64,000 nucleotides of DNA from Paraburkholderia fungorum (GTDB lineage: Bacteria; Pseudomonadota; Gammaproteobacteria; Burkholderiales; Burkholderiaceae). Each line of letters starts with the position of its first letter. Positions within the stretch are counted from its first letter, which is position 1. The notes beneath the pieces are model-generated. The model was not told the origin of the DNA. It saw nothing but the letters and a program-made list of their open reading frames with translations, and did no database searches. Positions 1-10,915 of the stretch are shown piece after piece. The position numbers and the translations under genes were made by a program. The stretch covers positions 20,968-84,967 of the forward strand of contig NZ_MCAS01000031.1 in NCBI RefSeq assembly GCF_003610895.1, in the 5' to 3' direction.

Positions 1-1464
1 TATCTGGCGATCGTCACGCTGGGATTCGGCGAGATCACGCGCATCATTGCCACCAATCTGCGGATTACGGGCGGGCCGAACGGCATCTACGGTATCGACA
101 GCCCGAACCTGTTCGGCTACGAAATCAGCTCGCCTCATGCGGTGTACGAACTGGGTATCGCGTTCCTCGTGGTGGTGCTCGTGTTTGCGATCCGCCTTGG
201 TCAGTCGCGGCTCGGCCGCGCCTGGACCAGCATCCGCGAGGACGAGGCGGCGGCCGAGGCCGTCGGCGTGCCGACGCTGCGCGTCAAGCTGCTGGCCTAC
301 GTCATGGGCGCATTGATCGGCGGACTGGGCGGCAGCCTGTTCGCCGCGCGCTTCGGGACCATCGACCCGACCGGCTTCACCTATCTGCAGTCCGTCACGA
401 TCCTGATCATCGTCGTGCTGGGCGGCCGAGGCAGTATTCCCGGCGTGATACTCGGCGCCGTTATCGTTGCCGGCCTGCCCGAGCTGCTGCGGTTTCTCAA
501 CCTTTGGCGCATCTTCGGCTTCGCGATCGGGCTGGTGATTCTGATGCTGCTCCGGCCGCAAGGGCTGTGGCCGGCGCCACTGCGCCGCGTCGCGCCGCCG
601 CGCGAGGGCGCCGGTGCCGCAAAGCCCGCGCGCCGTCAGATCGTCACCGATGAAATCCTGCTCGATGTGCGCGACATGCAGCGCCGCTTTGGCGGGGTGC
701 GTGCAGTGGGCGGCGTCAGTTTCACCGTGCGCGGCGGCGAGATTCTCAGCCTGATCGGCCCGAACGGCGCAGGCAAAACCACGGTGTTCAACTGTCTCAC
801 CGGGGTGACGCGCCTGAGCGGCGGTCAGGTTCTCTGGCGCGGCGCATCGCTGGTTGGCGGCGCACCGCATCGCATCGTCCATCGCGGGATGGCGCGCACG
901 TTCCAGGGCATCCGCCTGTTCGCCAACATGACGGCTTTCGAGAATGTGCTGATCGGCATGGACCATCGGCTCAGAATGCCATTGATCGCAGAACTGCTTG
1001 CACTGCCCTCTGCTCGCTCCGAGGAGGCCGATCACGCAGCGGAAGGCCTCGGCTGGCTTGGCTTCGTCGGCCTCGGCGCCCGGGCGGGCGAACGCGCCGC
1101 CGACCTGCCTTATGGCGATCAACGCCGCCTGGAGATTGCTCGCGCGCTCGCCAGCAACCCCTATCTTCTGCTGCTGGACGAACCCGCAGCGGGAATGAAT
1201 CCGACCGAGAAGCACGCATTGATGGAGCTGATCCGGCGTATTCGGGATCTTGGCGTGACGGTGCTGCTGATCGAACACGACATGATGCTGGTAATGGGCG
1301 TGTCGGACCGGATCATCGTCATGGACCATGGCGTCATCATCGCCGAGGGAACGCCCGGCGAGATCCAGGCCGACCCTCGTGTAATTGATGCCTATCTCGG
1401 TACAGCCGGGATTGACGAAGCGGCCGACGATGCCGCCGGGGAGACCTCGCTGTGGGACTCCTAA
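1..1464 (+). CDS. Branched-chain amino acid type ABC transporter, LivM permease fused to LivG ATPase (5' truncated)
   Basis: The reading frame is open from the first base, so the start lies outside the window. The first ~190 residues are hydrophobic and carry the LivM signature of this importer family (TLGFGEITRII, then a GG-rich loop and several membrane helices). After a charged linker (~200-215) comes a complete LivG-type ATPase: Walker A GPNGAGKTT near 757-783, a signature-like LPYGDQRRLEIARAL, Walker B LLLLDEP and a switch histidine in LLIEHD. Permease and ATPase are normally separate genes, so this is a natural fusion. It overlaps the downstream livF by 13 bases. The substrate cannot be read from the sequence; branched-chain amino acids, amides or urea are all known for the family. 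Confidence 0.9.
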   Translation, partial: YLAIVTLGFGEITRIIATNLRITGGPNGIYGIDSPNLFGYEISSPHAVYELGIAFLVVVLVFAIRLGQSRLGRAWTSIREDEAAAEAVGVPTLRVKLLAYVMGALIGGLGGSLFAARFGTIDPTGFTYLQSVTILIIVVLGGRGSIPGVILGAVIVAGLPELLRFLNLWRIFGFAIGLVILMLLRPQGLWPAPLRRVAPPREGAGAAKPARRQIVTDEILLDVRDMQRRFGGVRAVGGVSFTVRGGEILSLIGPNGAGKTTVFNCLTGVTRLSGGQVLWRGASLVGGAPHRIVHRGMARTFQGIRLFANMTAFENVLIGMDHRLRMPLIAELLALPSARSEEADHAAEGLGWLGFVGLGARAGERAADLPYGDQRRLEIARALASNPYLLLLDEPAAGMNPTEKHALMELIRRIRDLGVTVLLIEHDMMLVMGVSDRIIVMDHGVIIAEGTPGEIQADPRVIDAYLGTAGIDEAADDAAGETSLWDS

Positions 1465-2183
1465 CGATCCGCGATCTGCATGTCAGCTATGGGAACGTGG
1501 AGGTTCTGCACGGCCTCTCGCTGGACGTCGGAGAAGGTGAGATCGTGGCCTTGCTCGGCAGCAACGGCGCGGGCAAGACCACGACGCTACGCGCCATTTC
1601 CGGACTGATTCGCTCGCGCGCCGGACAGATCGTGATGGCCGGGCAGCCGCTCACCGAACTGCGGGCTCACCAGATCGTGGCCCTGGGTCTTGGCCACGTA
1701 CCGGAAGGCCGACGCATGTTCGGCGCGCTGAGCGTCGAGGAGAATCTGCGGCTCGGTGGTTATCTGATCCGGACCGACGGCGCGTTGCTGGGAGAGCGGA
1801 TGGCCGGGGTCTATCGGACTTTCCCGCGGCTCGGAGAGCGGCGCGGTCAGTTGGCGGGCACGCTCAGCGGCGGCGAACAGCAGATGCTCGCGATCGCACG
1901 CGCGCTGATGCTGCGGCCTCGCGTCGTGCTGCTGGACGAGCCGTCCATGGGATTGGCGCCGAAACTGGTCCGGGTGATCTTCGGCATGATTGCCGACATC
2001 TGCAACGAAGGCACCTCGATTCTTCTCGTCGAGCAGAACGCAAGGCAGGCACTGCGTATCGCTCATCGGGCCTACGTGCTGGAAAGCGGCCGCATCGCGC
2101 TGGCCGGTCCTGCCAGGGATCTGGCGCAGGATAGCCGGGTTCGCGCGGCGTATCTGGGTGGGAGTGCGGTTACGACGAAGTGA
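1452..2183 (+). CDS. livF: ABC transporter ATP-binding protein LivF
   Basis: 243 residues, the usual LivF length. Walker A (GSNGAGKTT), signature LSGGEQQMLAIARAL and Walker B VVLLDEPSMGLAP are all present; the last is typical of LivF. It should pair with the LivG half of the upstream fusion to energise uptake through the LivM/LivH channel at the inner membrane. The start is a GTG lying inside the end of the preceding gene (13-base overlap), which implies translational coupling. It is the last gene of the operon. The substrate is not determinable here. Confidence 0.92.
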   Translation: MGLLTIRDLHVSYGNVEVLHGLSLDVGEGEIVALLGSNGAGKTTTLRAISGLIRSRAGQIVMAGQPLTELRAHQIVALGLGHVPEGRRMFGALSVEENLRLGGYLIRTDGALLGERMAGVYRTFPRLGERRGQLAGTLSGGEQQMLAIARALMLRPRVVLLDEPSMGLAPKLVRVIFGMIADICNEGTSILLVEQNARQALRIAHRAYVLESGRIALAGPARDLAQDSRVRAAYLGGSAVTTK

Positions 2184-2300
2184 TATCAGATCGAGCGGAT
2201 GCCATACCAAACCGGAGGTGCTTCGCGCGTAATCGAGTAGATATATTCCGTGTTTCCCAGAACAACAGATGGACGCCACTAAGGTTGCGCCTGACGGACC

Positions 2301-2342
2301 CAAAAACAAAAAGCCGTTGAATCCTTTTAGATTCAACGGCTT
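2301..2342 (-). terminator. Rho-independent terminator of tRNA-Ser
   Basis: A 13-bp perfect stem (AAGCCGTTGAATC with its complement, 6-base loop) is followed, on the minus strand, by a T-rich run (TTTTTGTTTTT). It lies directly downstream of the tRNA and would also oppose read-through from livF. Confidence 0.85.
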
Positions 2343-2354
2343 ATCATTCAGTTC

Positions 2355-2445
2355 TGGCGGAGAGACGGGGATTCGAACCCCGGATAGGTTATTAACCTAT
2401 ACACGCTTTCCAGGCGTGCGACTTAAACCGCTCATCCATCTCTCC
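2355..2445 (-). tRNA. tRNA-Ser (anticodon GGA)
   Basis: Read on the minus strand, a 91-nt class II tRNA is seen. The acceptor stem starts GGAGAGA, the anticodon loop CTGGAAA (anticodon GGA) sits in a CACGC/GCGTG stem, there is a long variable arm (TAGGTTA/TAACCTA), a GGTTCGAATCC T-loop, and an encoded G-CCA 3' end. The long variable arm and the anticodon both indicate serine (UCC/UCU codons). Confidence 0.97.
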
Positions 2446-2505
2446 GGCGGGGAGCCGAATTATAGCAAACTTCGCGCCCTGCGCCACACCCATGCGCAAA
2501 CACGC

Positions 2506-4524
2506 TTAAGGATGCCGGATGTAGTCCACCAGCGCCCTCGTATAAGCGTCCGGTTTCCGGTCGATCAGACTCACTGCGATCGCCACCAGAAACCCCGCCG
2601 GTACGCCGAACACGCCTGAGCTGATCGGTTCGATCCCAAACCAGCGCGCACCCGCGAAGCCCGTCATCTGCGTGAAGAACGGATACGTCGAGACGATGTA
2701 GTAAATGCAGACCACGAGCCCCGCCACCATGCCCGCGACTGCGCCAAGCCGCGTGGTGCGTTTCCAGAACACGCCCAGCACCAGCACCGGAAACAGGCTC
2801 GAAGCCGCCAGCGAAAATGCCGCCCCAACCAGAAAGAGAATATTCCCCGTATTCAGCGAAGCTACATACGACGCGAAAAGCGCGACCCCGAGCAACAATA
2901 TCTTCGAGATCGTCACGCGCCGCTGGCTCGATGCCGTCGGATCGACCATGTGATAGTAGACGTCGTGCGATAGCGCGTTGGCAATCGTCAGCAGCAAACC
3001 GTCCGCAGTCGAAAGCGCCGCAGCCAGCGCACCGGCCGCGATCAACCCCGACATCACATACGGCAGCCCCGCGATTTCAGGCGCGGCGAGCACCACCATA
3101 TCCGGCTGCATCTGGATCTCACTCCAACGCACGATGCCGTCGCCATTCGTATCGGCAAGGCTGATCAGACTCGGCTCGACCTTGCGCCATTGCGTAAGCC
3201 ACTGCGGCAAATCGGCAAAGTGATGGCCGACCAGGTTGCTCAACATCTCATACTTGATCAGCACGGCCAGCACGGGCACCGTCAGATAGAACAGCGCGAC
3301 GAAGAACAACGTCCAGCCGACCGAGCGTCGCGCGGAGGCCACCGAGGTCGTCGTGTTGTAGCGTGTCAGGATGTGCGGCAGGCTCGCCGTGCCCAGCGAC
3401 AGGCACAGCAGCAGTGACAGGAAATTGCGCTCGTGGGTGCGCCGGTCCTCTTCGCTCGTCACGGGAAATGCTTCGTGCATCGGCACCGGCGCGGCCGCGC
3501 GCATCAGCATCTCGTCGCGGAGTTGGGTCCAGACGATCTGCGCGGCGGCGGCGTCGCGTGGAAACTGTTCGAGCGCTTTCTCACGTTCCTTGATATCGCG
3601 TAGCGGACCGTTGTGGCGGCGCAAGTCCGCGACTTCCTGCGTGAGGCGCAGCTTCTCGTCAACGAACGATTGCGGCAGCGTATCGAGCCGCATCTGCATC
3701 AGATCGGCGCGCCGCCGATAGTCGTCGCGTACGGTCTGTTCGAGCGGTGCGTCGCGCACCTGCTTCTCGAGTCCTTCGACGCGCTCCATCAAGCGCCCAT
3801 AGTTGAACTGCGGCACCCAGCCGAGGCCGTCCTTATGCGCGATCATCGACACGGGAATCAGAATCGCCGCAATCAGGATGATGTATTGCGCGACCTGGGT
3901 CCACGTCACGGCACGCATGCCGCCCAGAAACGAGCACACGAGAATTCCCGCCAGCCCGCAGAAAATGCCGATCGCGAAATCGACGCCGATAAAACGCGTC
4001 GCTATCAGTCCGACACCCTGAATCTGCGCGACCAGATAAACGAACGAGCACAGGATCGCCGCTAACGCCGCAAGCCCACGCACCGCGTTGCTCGAAAAGC
4101 GCGTGCCGAGAAAGTCGGGGATCGTGTAGCGCGCGAGCTTGCGCACATACGGCGCGAGCAGAAATGCGACGAGACAATAGCCGCCGGTCCAACCCATCAG
4201 GTACGCGAGACCGTCATATCCGGTCGCATAAATCGACCCGGCGAGGCCGATGAACGATGCAGCGGACAACCAGTCGGCCGCAGTCGCCATGCCGTTGAAG
4301 AAGGACGGCACGCGCCGCCCGGCCACGTAGTATTCGACGAGGTCCGATGTGCGCGACAGCAAGCCAATCACCGCATACACGGCGATCGGCACGAACAGGA
4401 ACACATAACCGATCCACACACCCGGGCCGGTGGTCCGCTCGATAAGCCACATCACGTAGATGAAAAGCAGGAAACCGAGCGTATAGAGCGCGTATGAACG
4501 AATCAGCCGGTTCGTGAGCTTCAT
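2506..4524 (-). CDS. Sodium:solute symporter (SSSF, VC_2705-type) with EF-hand-like loop
   Basis: 672 residues with about 13 hydrophobic segments and the SSSF core (YYVAGRRVPSFFNGMATAADWLSAASFIG). Between two membrane segments (about residues 243-365) is a highly charged, coiled-coil-like insert. A second soluble loop holds a canonical EF-hand calcium loop at residues 458-469 (DTNGDGIVRWSE). The ATG at 4524 is chosen because it follows the DUF4212 stop by four bases; a longer reading would overlap that gene. Pairing with DUF4212 and acs resembles the E. coli acs-yjcH-actP arrangement, so uptake of acetate or a related carboxylate is a reasonable inference but not shown. It acts in the inner membrane. 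Confidence 0.88.
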   Translation of the reverse strand: MKLTNRLIRSYALYTLGFLLFIYVMWLIERTTGPGVWIGYVFLFVPIAVYAVIGLLSRTSDLVEYYVAGRRVPSFFNGMATAADWLSAASFIGLAGSIYATGYDGLAYLMGWTGGYCLVAFLLAPYVRKLARYTIPDFLGTRFSSNAVRGLAALAAILCSFVYLVAQIQGVGLIATRFIGVDFAIGIFCGLAGILVCSFLGGMRAVTWTQVAQYIILIAAILIPVSMIAHKDGLGWVPQFNYGRLMERVEGLEKQVRDAPLEQTVRDDYRRRADLMQMRLDTLPQSFVDEKLRLTQEVADLRRHNGPLRDIKEREKALEQFPRDAAAAQIVWTQLRDEMLMRAAAPVPMHEAFPVTSEEDRRTHERNFLSLLLCLSLGTASLPHILTRYNTTTSVASARRSVGWTLFFVALFYLTVPVLAVLIKYEMLSNLVGHHFADLPQWLTQWRKVEPSLISLADTNGDGIVRWSEIQMQPDMVVLAAPEIAGLPYVMSGLIAAGALAAALSTADGLLLTIANALSHDVYYHMVDPTASSQRRVTISKILLLGVALFASYVASLNTGNILFLVGAAFSLAASSLFPVLVLGVFWKRTTRLGAVAGMVAGLVVCIYYIVSTYPFFTQMTGFAGARWFGIEPISSGVFGVPAGFLVAIAVSLIDRKPDAYTRALVDYIRHP

Positions 4525-4528
4525 CGGC

Positions 4529-4924
4529 TCAGCTTCCCGGCGCGATGGGCGCGCGAGCATCGGCACCGGCGCCGCCGATGCTCGAACCCGCATCGGCATC
4601 CGCATCGAAAGCGCGCTGCAGACGGCGGTCGGCACGCTGCATCAGCACGATGTAAACGACGATCAACGCGACGTAAATCAGAATCGCCCCTTGTGCACCG
4701 AAGTAGAACGGCAACCTGAAGCCCATGAAGCGCACGTGCTCCAATGCCGGCGCCACCAGCGGCAAAACGAACGACACCACGAAGCCCACCGTCATCAACG
4801 CCGCGATCAAGGCGAGATTGAAACGCCAGTACTTCTGATGCGCGCGCGCCATCGCAACCGAGACCGCAGGGGGTTCAGGCACGGGATTGAGCGTAGCGTG
4901 AGAGGTGTGGTGCGGCGCGGCCAT
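4529..4924 (-). CDS. DUF4212 family small membrane protein
   Basis: 131 residues with two strong hydrophobic segments (around ALIAALMTVGFVVSFVLPL and AILIYVALIVVYIVLM). The conserved motif QKYWRFN before the first helix marks the DUF4212 family, which is normally encoded directly before SSSF transporters of this type and is thought to be an accessory subunit. The gene ends four bases before the symporter start, so the two are an operon. The first ATG of the frame (4924) was taken; a later ATG at 4852, just before the conserved motif, is also possible. The upstream acs terminator ends just before this gene. Confidence 0.82.
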   Translation of the reverse strand: MAAPHHTSHATLNPVPEPPAVSVAMARAHQKYWRFNLALIAALMTVGFVVSFVLPLVAPALEHVRFMGFRLPFYFGAQGAILIYVALIVVYIVLMQRADRRLQRAFDADADAGSSIGGAGADARAPIAPGS

Positions 4925-4937
4925 GCGCCTATGTATC

Positions 4938-4983
4938 AAAAAGCCACCGGGCAGGCAATCGGGATTGTCCGCGCGGTGGCTTT
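4938..4983 (-). terminator. Probable rho-independent terminator of acs
   Basis: On the minus strand a 10-bp stem (AAAGCCACCG / CGGTGGCTTT) encloses a 24-base loop and is followed by CTTTTTG. It lies between the acs stop and the DUF4212 start. The long loop makes it a moderate rather than strong call. Confidence 0.6.
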
Positions 4984-5072
4984 AACAGCCTGACTTCAGT
5001 GGTCGATACCTGGGTCTGGTCAAGAGCGCATCGTCCGGGACGCGCTTTCCGCAAACCCTGGCAAACCCAGGC

Positions 5073-7055
<1,983 letters not shown>

Positions 7056-7850
7056 CGACAACCCCTTGGTGAAGATGAAACGTAAAACCTGTGCCGGCGC
7101 ACCTTGGGTGCGCCATGTCATGCCGCGCGCAATGACCCGGCGCGTGTCTCCTGATCCACGAACAACATGGCACGCGCGTTGTTTCGTCTACGCAACCCAT
7201 TGCCAGCTTACAAGCACGATACCGGCAGGAACTTACCCGTCACTTACACAGGCTGCTCTACCCCCGTATTGCCTCGCGTTCGCAGGTTTGCCATGTTAGC
7301 TGAAGCACTCGCACCCTGTCATGAACTTCACCCAGCCATGACCTGCCATGGCGCGCGGTCATGCAGCATCGACACCCAGGGTTGTACCTGGGGTATTCCA
7401 TGTCCACGCATCACAATTGGCGGTCATCCGCGGGTTCCGATCGCGCAGGCTCTTTGCCATGCCGGCAAAAGGAGCACTCATACGACAACTACGTCCGTCG
7501 GCAGCGATGCCGGCGCCAGGTTGCGGCGCAGCGTCGTGGTCCGGAGCCACTTCAGGCGCACCATCGCACGCCCCCACCAGCGGCCGTTGCCTACCCGCGG
7601 CGACCCCAACCCGCCACGACCGTCCATGGCGTGACATCAATTCGATCACGATGGGTGCTCCTGCGAAGAAACCCCGTCGCATGTGAAAACCACTTCGCCG
7701 GACGGTGTGCAGTTGCAGTTCTATACATAAGTATGGCCTTTCGCTTCCGCTCCGCCCCTACTATTCATACGCGGGACCCACCTCATGCCGTCGGCCGCGA
7801 GGTTCCGGCTGTAAAGCCAAGGCCGTCTCTTTTACTTCAGGAATATCGAC
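7056..7850. other. Intergenic region between acs and the type III island
   Basis: About 795 bases without a credible gene; the short open frames here have no recognisable protein, start site or codon pattern. It must hold the leftward acs promoter and the rightward promoter of the DUF1521 gene. One imperfect dyad is seen at 7375-7392 (CCCAGG-N6-CCTGGG). I see no TTCG-N16-TTCG (HrpB/hrpII) or TTCGC-N15-TTCGC (PIP) box in front of 7851. Confidence 0.5.
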
Positions 7851-8990
7851 ATGCAAGCTGCAACTCAGTTCAACCTTCCACAAATCAGCAATCCTTATCT
7901 ATCGCTGCAGGGCAACGTAAATACCCTCTTCGGCGGGGGCGCGCAGTCACAGCTCGCGCGCGGCGCAGGAACGGCCAGCCAGATGTCGAATATGCTGAGC
8001 GGATTCTCCAAGGCATCGTTCTCTGTGTTCAGTCAAACCACCACGGCGAATGGTCAAACCAACACATTCATCGCGCAAGGGAGCGTCAGCAATCGCGGTC
8101 AGTCCGCGAATCAGCAACCGACAAATTCTGGTCACAATGACGGTCGCGGCGGCAACAGCGGCCCAACGGGCGGCAACAGCACCACAGCAGGCGGCAATCG
8201 CTGCAATGACAACTCGCGCGCGGACAACCGTGCGCCGTCGCTGCCGTCACGTAACGACTGCGGCAACAAGGACTCCGGCAAGAGCAACCCGACGCCACCG
8301 CGTAACGACTGCGGTAACAAGGACTCCGGCAAGAGCAATCCGACGCCGCCACGCAACGACTGCGGCAACAAGGACTCCGGCAAGAGCAACCCGATGCCAC
8401 CGCGTAACGACTGCGGCAACAAGGACGCTGGCAAGGGCAATCAGCCGCCATCGCGCAACGACTGCGGCGGCAAGAGCAACCAGACGCAGTGGACCAACAC
8501 CGCGGTGTGCAACGACAAGGCGAGCATCAACCTTGGCAACTACACGCTCGACTTCAACAAGGCCGATTCGTCGATGGTCATGACCAATACGAAATCCGGC
8601 GACACAACGAAGATCTGGGGTGATCCGCACCTGACCCAGCACGAGAACGCTGCCAACTCGTCGACTGCGATGTTCAACGGCCCGATGACGTTCATGCTGC
8701 CGGACGACACCAAGGTCACCGTCAGCACCCAGGCGGCCGCAAACAACAAGAATGTCTCGTTTGCGGACCAGGTGACGATCACCCACGGCAATCAAGCCTA
8801 CCAGGTCACCGGGCTGAGCGAGCAGAACAAGTCCGGCCTCAACATCCAGAAGAGCAACAACGGCCGTGCGCTCGACGCCGCCACACCGGACGGCTATACC
8901 GTCCTCGCCGCTCGCAACGGCAGCGGCTGGATCGATCCGGTCACAGGCAAGCAACCGACGGCTGACAACATCCAGAAAGCCAACACGTAA
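7851..8990 (+). CDS. DUF1521 (metal-ion-inducible autocleavage) domain protein, candidate type III effector
   Basis: 379 residues without a Sec signal. Residues 1-130 are Ser/Asn/Gly/Gln-rich, as in many type III substrates. Residues 134-207 hold four and a half tandem copies of a 17-residue unit beginning RNDCGNKDSGK. Residues ~213-379 form a DUF1521 domain, including IWGDPHLTQHE with GDPH at 257-260. In Bradyrhizobium NopE1/NopE2, type III effectors of this family, calcium triggers self-cleavage between the Asp and Pro of this motif. An AGGAAT ribosome site precedes the ATG. Its place beside the secretion operon supports export by that system; export and cleavage are inference. Confidence 0.85.
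   Translation: MQAATQFNLPQISNPYLSLQGNVNTLFGGGAQSQLARGAGTASQMSNMLSGFSKASFSVFSQTTTANGQTNTFIAQGSVSNRGQSANQQPTNSGHNDGRGGNSGPTGGNSTTAGGNRCNDNSRADNRAPSLPSRNDCGNKDSGKSNPTPPRNDCGNKDSGKSNPTPPRNDCGNKDSGKSNPMPPRNDCGNKDAGKGNQPPSRNDCGGKSNQTQWTNTAVCNDKASINLGNYTLDFNKADSSMVMTNTKSGDTTKIWGDPHLTQHENAANSSTAMFNGPMTFMLPDDTKVTVSTQAAANNKNVSFADQVTITHGNQAYQVTGLSEQNKSGLNIQKSNNGRALDAATPDGYTVLAARNGSGWIDPVTGKQPTADNIQKANT
8250..8471 (+). repeat. 51-bp in-frame tandem repeat
   Basis: Four full and one partial copies of a 51-base unit encode the 17-residue repeat RNDCGNKDSGKSNPTPP. The first three units are nearly identical, while the fourth has drifted (KDAGKGNQPPS). The unit is a multiple of three, so copy-number change would keep the frame. 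Each repeat carries one cysteine. Confidence 0.95.
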
Positions 8991-9434
8991 GCAAACCGCA
9001 GGATGAGGGGGCAATTGCGGCAGCCATTGCCCCCAACGGATGCCGCACGCACGTTTCGCCGATCGAATGCGGCATCCAACCGCTCTCCCGAGCGCCCCCT
9101 TCCCCGTTCGCCTTCCCTGTGGACCAACCGCCAGCACGCCCTTGCAAGCGAACTGCTTGCTCCGCCGCCCGTAGTCGCGGCGAAAATCGTCAAGCGGACG
9201 TTCAAGTGCCGCGGTGGGTCCCGCCCCAGCGATCACTGTCGCCGTGCTGCTCAAGCCGCCCCTCCATTCATTTGTCATCCTTATTGGTCGTAGGTTGGAA
9301 ACCCTACGATACGGTCTGCGCCGGTTACAAACTGAAAAAATACGTAGCGATAGATACGACCTTGCAACGAAGCCTAAGCGTTCAAATGGACTCGCACCTC
9401 TTCTCTGGAGAGGTGTTCGGCAAAGCCGATTCCG
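8991..9434 (+). other. Intergenic region between the two candidate effector genes
   Basis: About 440 bases with no supported gene. Base composition becomes less GC-rich towards the end, and a dyad-like segment (CTCTTCTCTGGAGAGG, about 9400-9415) lies just before the next gene. TTCA-N16-TTCT at about 9379-9402 is only a weak resemblance to an hrpII box. A promoter for the downstream gene is expected here but cannot be placed. Confidence 0.4.
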
Positions 9435-10898
9435 ATGTCTAACTTCAGCAAGGTACGCAAAATGCAAGTCGATTCATCCAACAGTCAACAGAACGTTGTC
9501 ACCCCTGTCACAGCGGACCAGAACGGTGGCCAAAGTACCAAAGGTGTCCAACCACAGGCACGGCCCGCGGTGTACGACACATCAGCTGCCGGCAACACGC
9601 AACAGCTAGACTCAGGTGGCGCAGGGTCCGACCAGGTTCAAAAAGGGCCGCCCCCTGCCGATCTCAATGCCAAAACCTATTGGCATCTGGGCCCTAACGG
9701 CGAACACGTGTATGACGGATACTCTCCAGCACCGAACCCACACCCCGCAAATGCAGGGCACGAGACGCCAGCGGATGTCTTCGGGCGCGGCTTCACAGAC
9801 GGCATCACACATCCGGGACAAACCATAGGCAAGATCGTGGATATAAAGAAGGGCGACGGTACCCATGACGGTGAGATACTCGGCGAGAAGATCGATCATG
9901 TGTTGGAACAACTGCCCATCTTCAAGAACGCAGAATCTATCACTCGGGCTATCGCCGGCCAGAAAAAACCGGACGGCACCCCAGAAGTGCCGCAGATTAC
10001 GGACCTTGTGCAAGGCGGGCGCGAAACCCTACCGACCGGCGAGGCTCCCGGGGCCCCCGCGACCGGAGCGCCTTCGACGGCGAAACCAGGCGAACCGGCC
10101 ACGGCTTCGACGACGAAACCGGCCGAGCAGCCCCCAGCTTCGACGGCGAAACCAGGCGAGCAGCACGCGTCTGCGAGCAGCTCGAACTTCGACGCCGTGC
10201 CCCAGCAATACGCCGGCAAGCCAAGCGGCAACCTGGAAGCGGACCCGAACAGTCCCGGCGTTTTCAGGGACGAGAAAGGCCAGGCTTACATCCAGGCAGC
10301 TGATAAGGACTGGCCAGTCAACTACGACAAGGACAACGGCACATGGCGAGTCTACAATCCCGCCGACGCGTCGAAGCCTCAGCAGCCTGTCCAACTCGAC
10401 CAGCAAGGCAACTGGCAAACCCACGACAATGTCGGCCTCAAAGGCGGGAACCCCGGCGATACCGCGGCTGGCGGCAGCAATGCGAACAACCGGGAGCGGC
10501 TCAACACGGAGACGCAGAATTCGCCAACCGGCAATCAGCCGGGCTCGTACACCAACTCCGTCAACGCGGTCAACGGTTTACTGCAGCGCCTCGGTATCAA
10601 TCTTTCGGACCAGTCCGCGGAAACCATCATCAACAATGTGCATCATGTGGATGCCGGGGAACTGTCTCACGCCGGTGCGTCAGCACGCGAAGCCTGGACC
10701 TTCGCACGCGATGTCGCGGACCCCCACCTACCGATGAAAGACCGCTATGCCGCAGCATTCGGCATGGTCCTAAACGGCATTGTGTCGCCGGCTTACCATG
10801 CAGAGTTCGATCTGGAGAACTACCACTTCGGAAAAAATCAAACGCAGGATCTGCGCCAGGCGATGCAAAGGTTCATTCAGAATGACCCCCACTCCTAA
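9435..10898 (+). CDS. Modular candidate type III secreted protein, function unknown
   Basis: 487 hydrophilic residues, no signal peptide, no membrane segment. The first ~75 residues are rich in Ser, Gln, Asn and Thr. Residues ~211-246 are a low-complexity linker of STAKPGE/TTKPAEQ repeats. Residues ~273-338 form a compact module with pattern GVFRDEKGQAYIQ...PVNYDKDNGTWRVYNP...PVQLDQQGNW...GLKGG. This resembles a Trp/Gly motif I have seen in large Pseudomonas and Burkholderia toxin-like proteins, a recollection not checked here. The last ~110 residues look helical. The position beside the DUF1521 gene and the type III operon suggests a secreted substrate. No enzyme motif was recognised. Confidence 0.7.
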   Translation: MSNFSKVRKMQVDSSNSQQNVVTPVTADQNGGQSTKGVQPQARPAVYDTSAAGNTQQLDSGGAGSDQVQKGPPPADLNAKTYWHLGPNGEHVYDGYSPAPNPHPANAGHETPADVFGRGFTDGITHPGQTIGKIVDIKKGDGTHDGEILGEKIDHVLEQLPIFKNAESITRAIAGQKKPDGTPEVPQITDLVQGGRETLPTGEAPGAPATGAPSTAKPGEPATASTTKPAEQPPASTAKPGEQHASASSSNFDAVPQQYAGKPSGNLEADPNSPGVFRDEKGQAYIQAADKDWPVNYDKDNGTWRVYNPADASKPQQPVQLDQQGNWQTHDNVGLKGGNPGDTAAGGSNANNRERLNTETQNSPTGNQPGSYTNSVNAVNGLLQRLGINLSDQSAETIINNVHHVDAGELSHAGASAREAWTFARDVADPHLPMKDRYAAAFGMVLNGIVSPAYHAEFDLENYHFGKNQTQDLRQAMQRFIQNDPHS

Positions 10899-10915
10899 CC
10901 AGTATTGAAGGTGAA

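Noticed and set aside
8250..8471. CRISPR-like direct repeats
   Set aside because: The 51-base units are contiguous, have no unique spacers and encode an in-frame protein repeat of the DUF1521 gene.
9379..9402. Possible hrpII box before the second candidate effector
   Set aside because: TTCA-N16-TTCT deviates at both half sites from TTCG-N16-TTCG, and no HrpB-type regulator is seen.
8247..9467. Long leftward frame across the DUF1521 gene and the following gap
   Set aside because: Includes the antisense of the repeat tract (repetitive Val/Ala/Arg); no start site or family match, while the forward frame has DUF1521.
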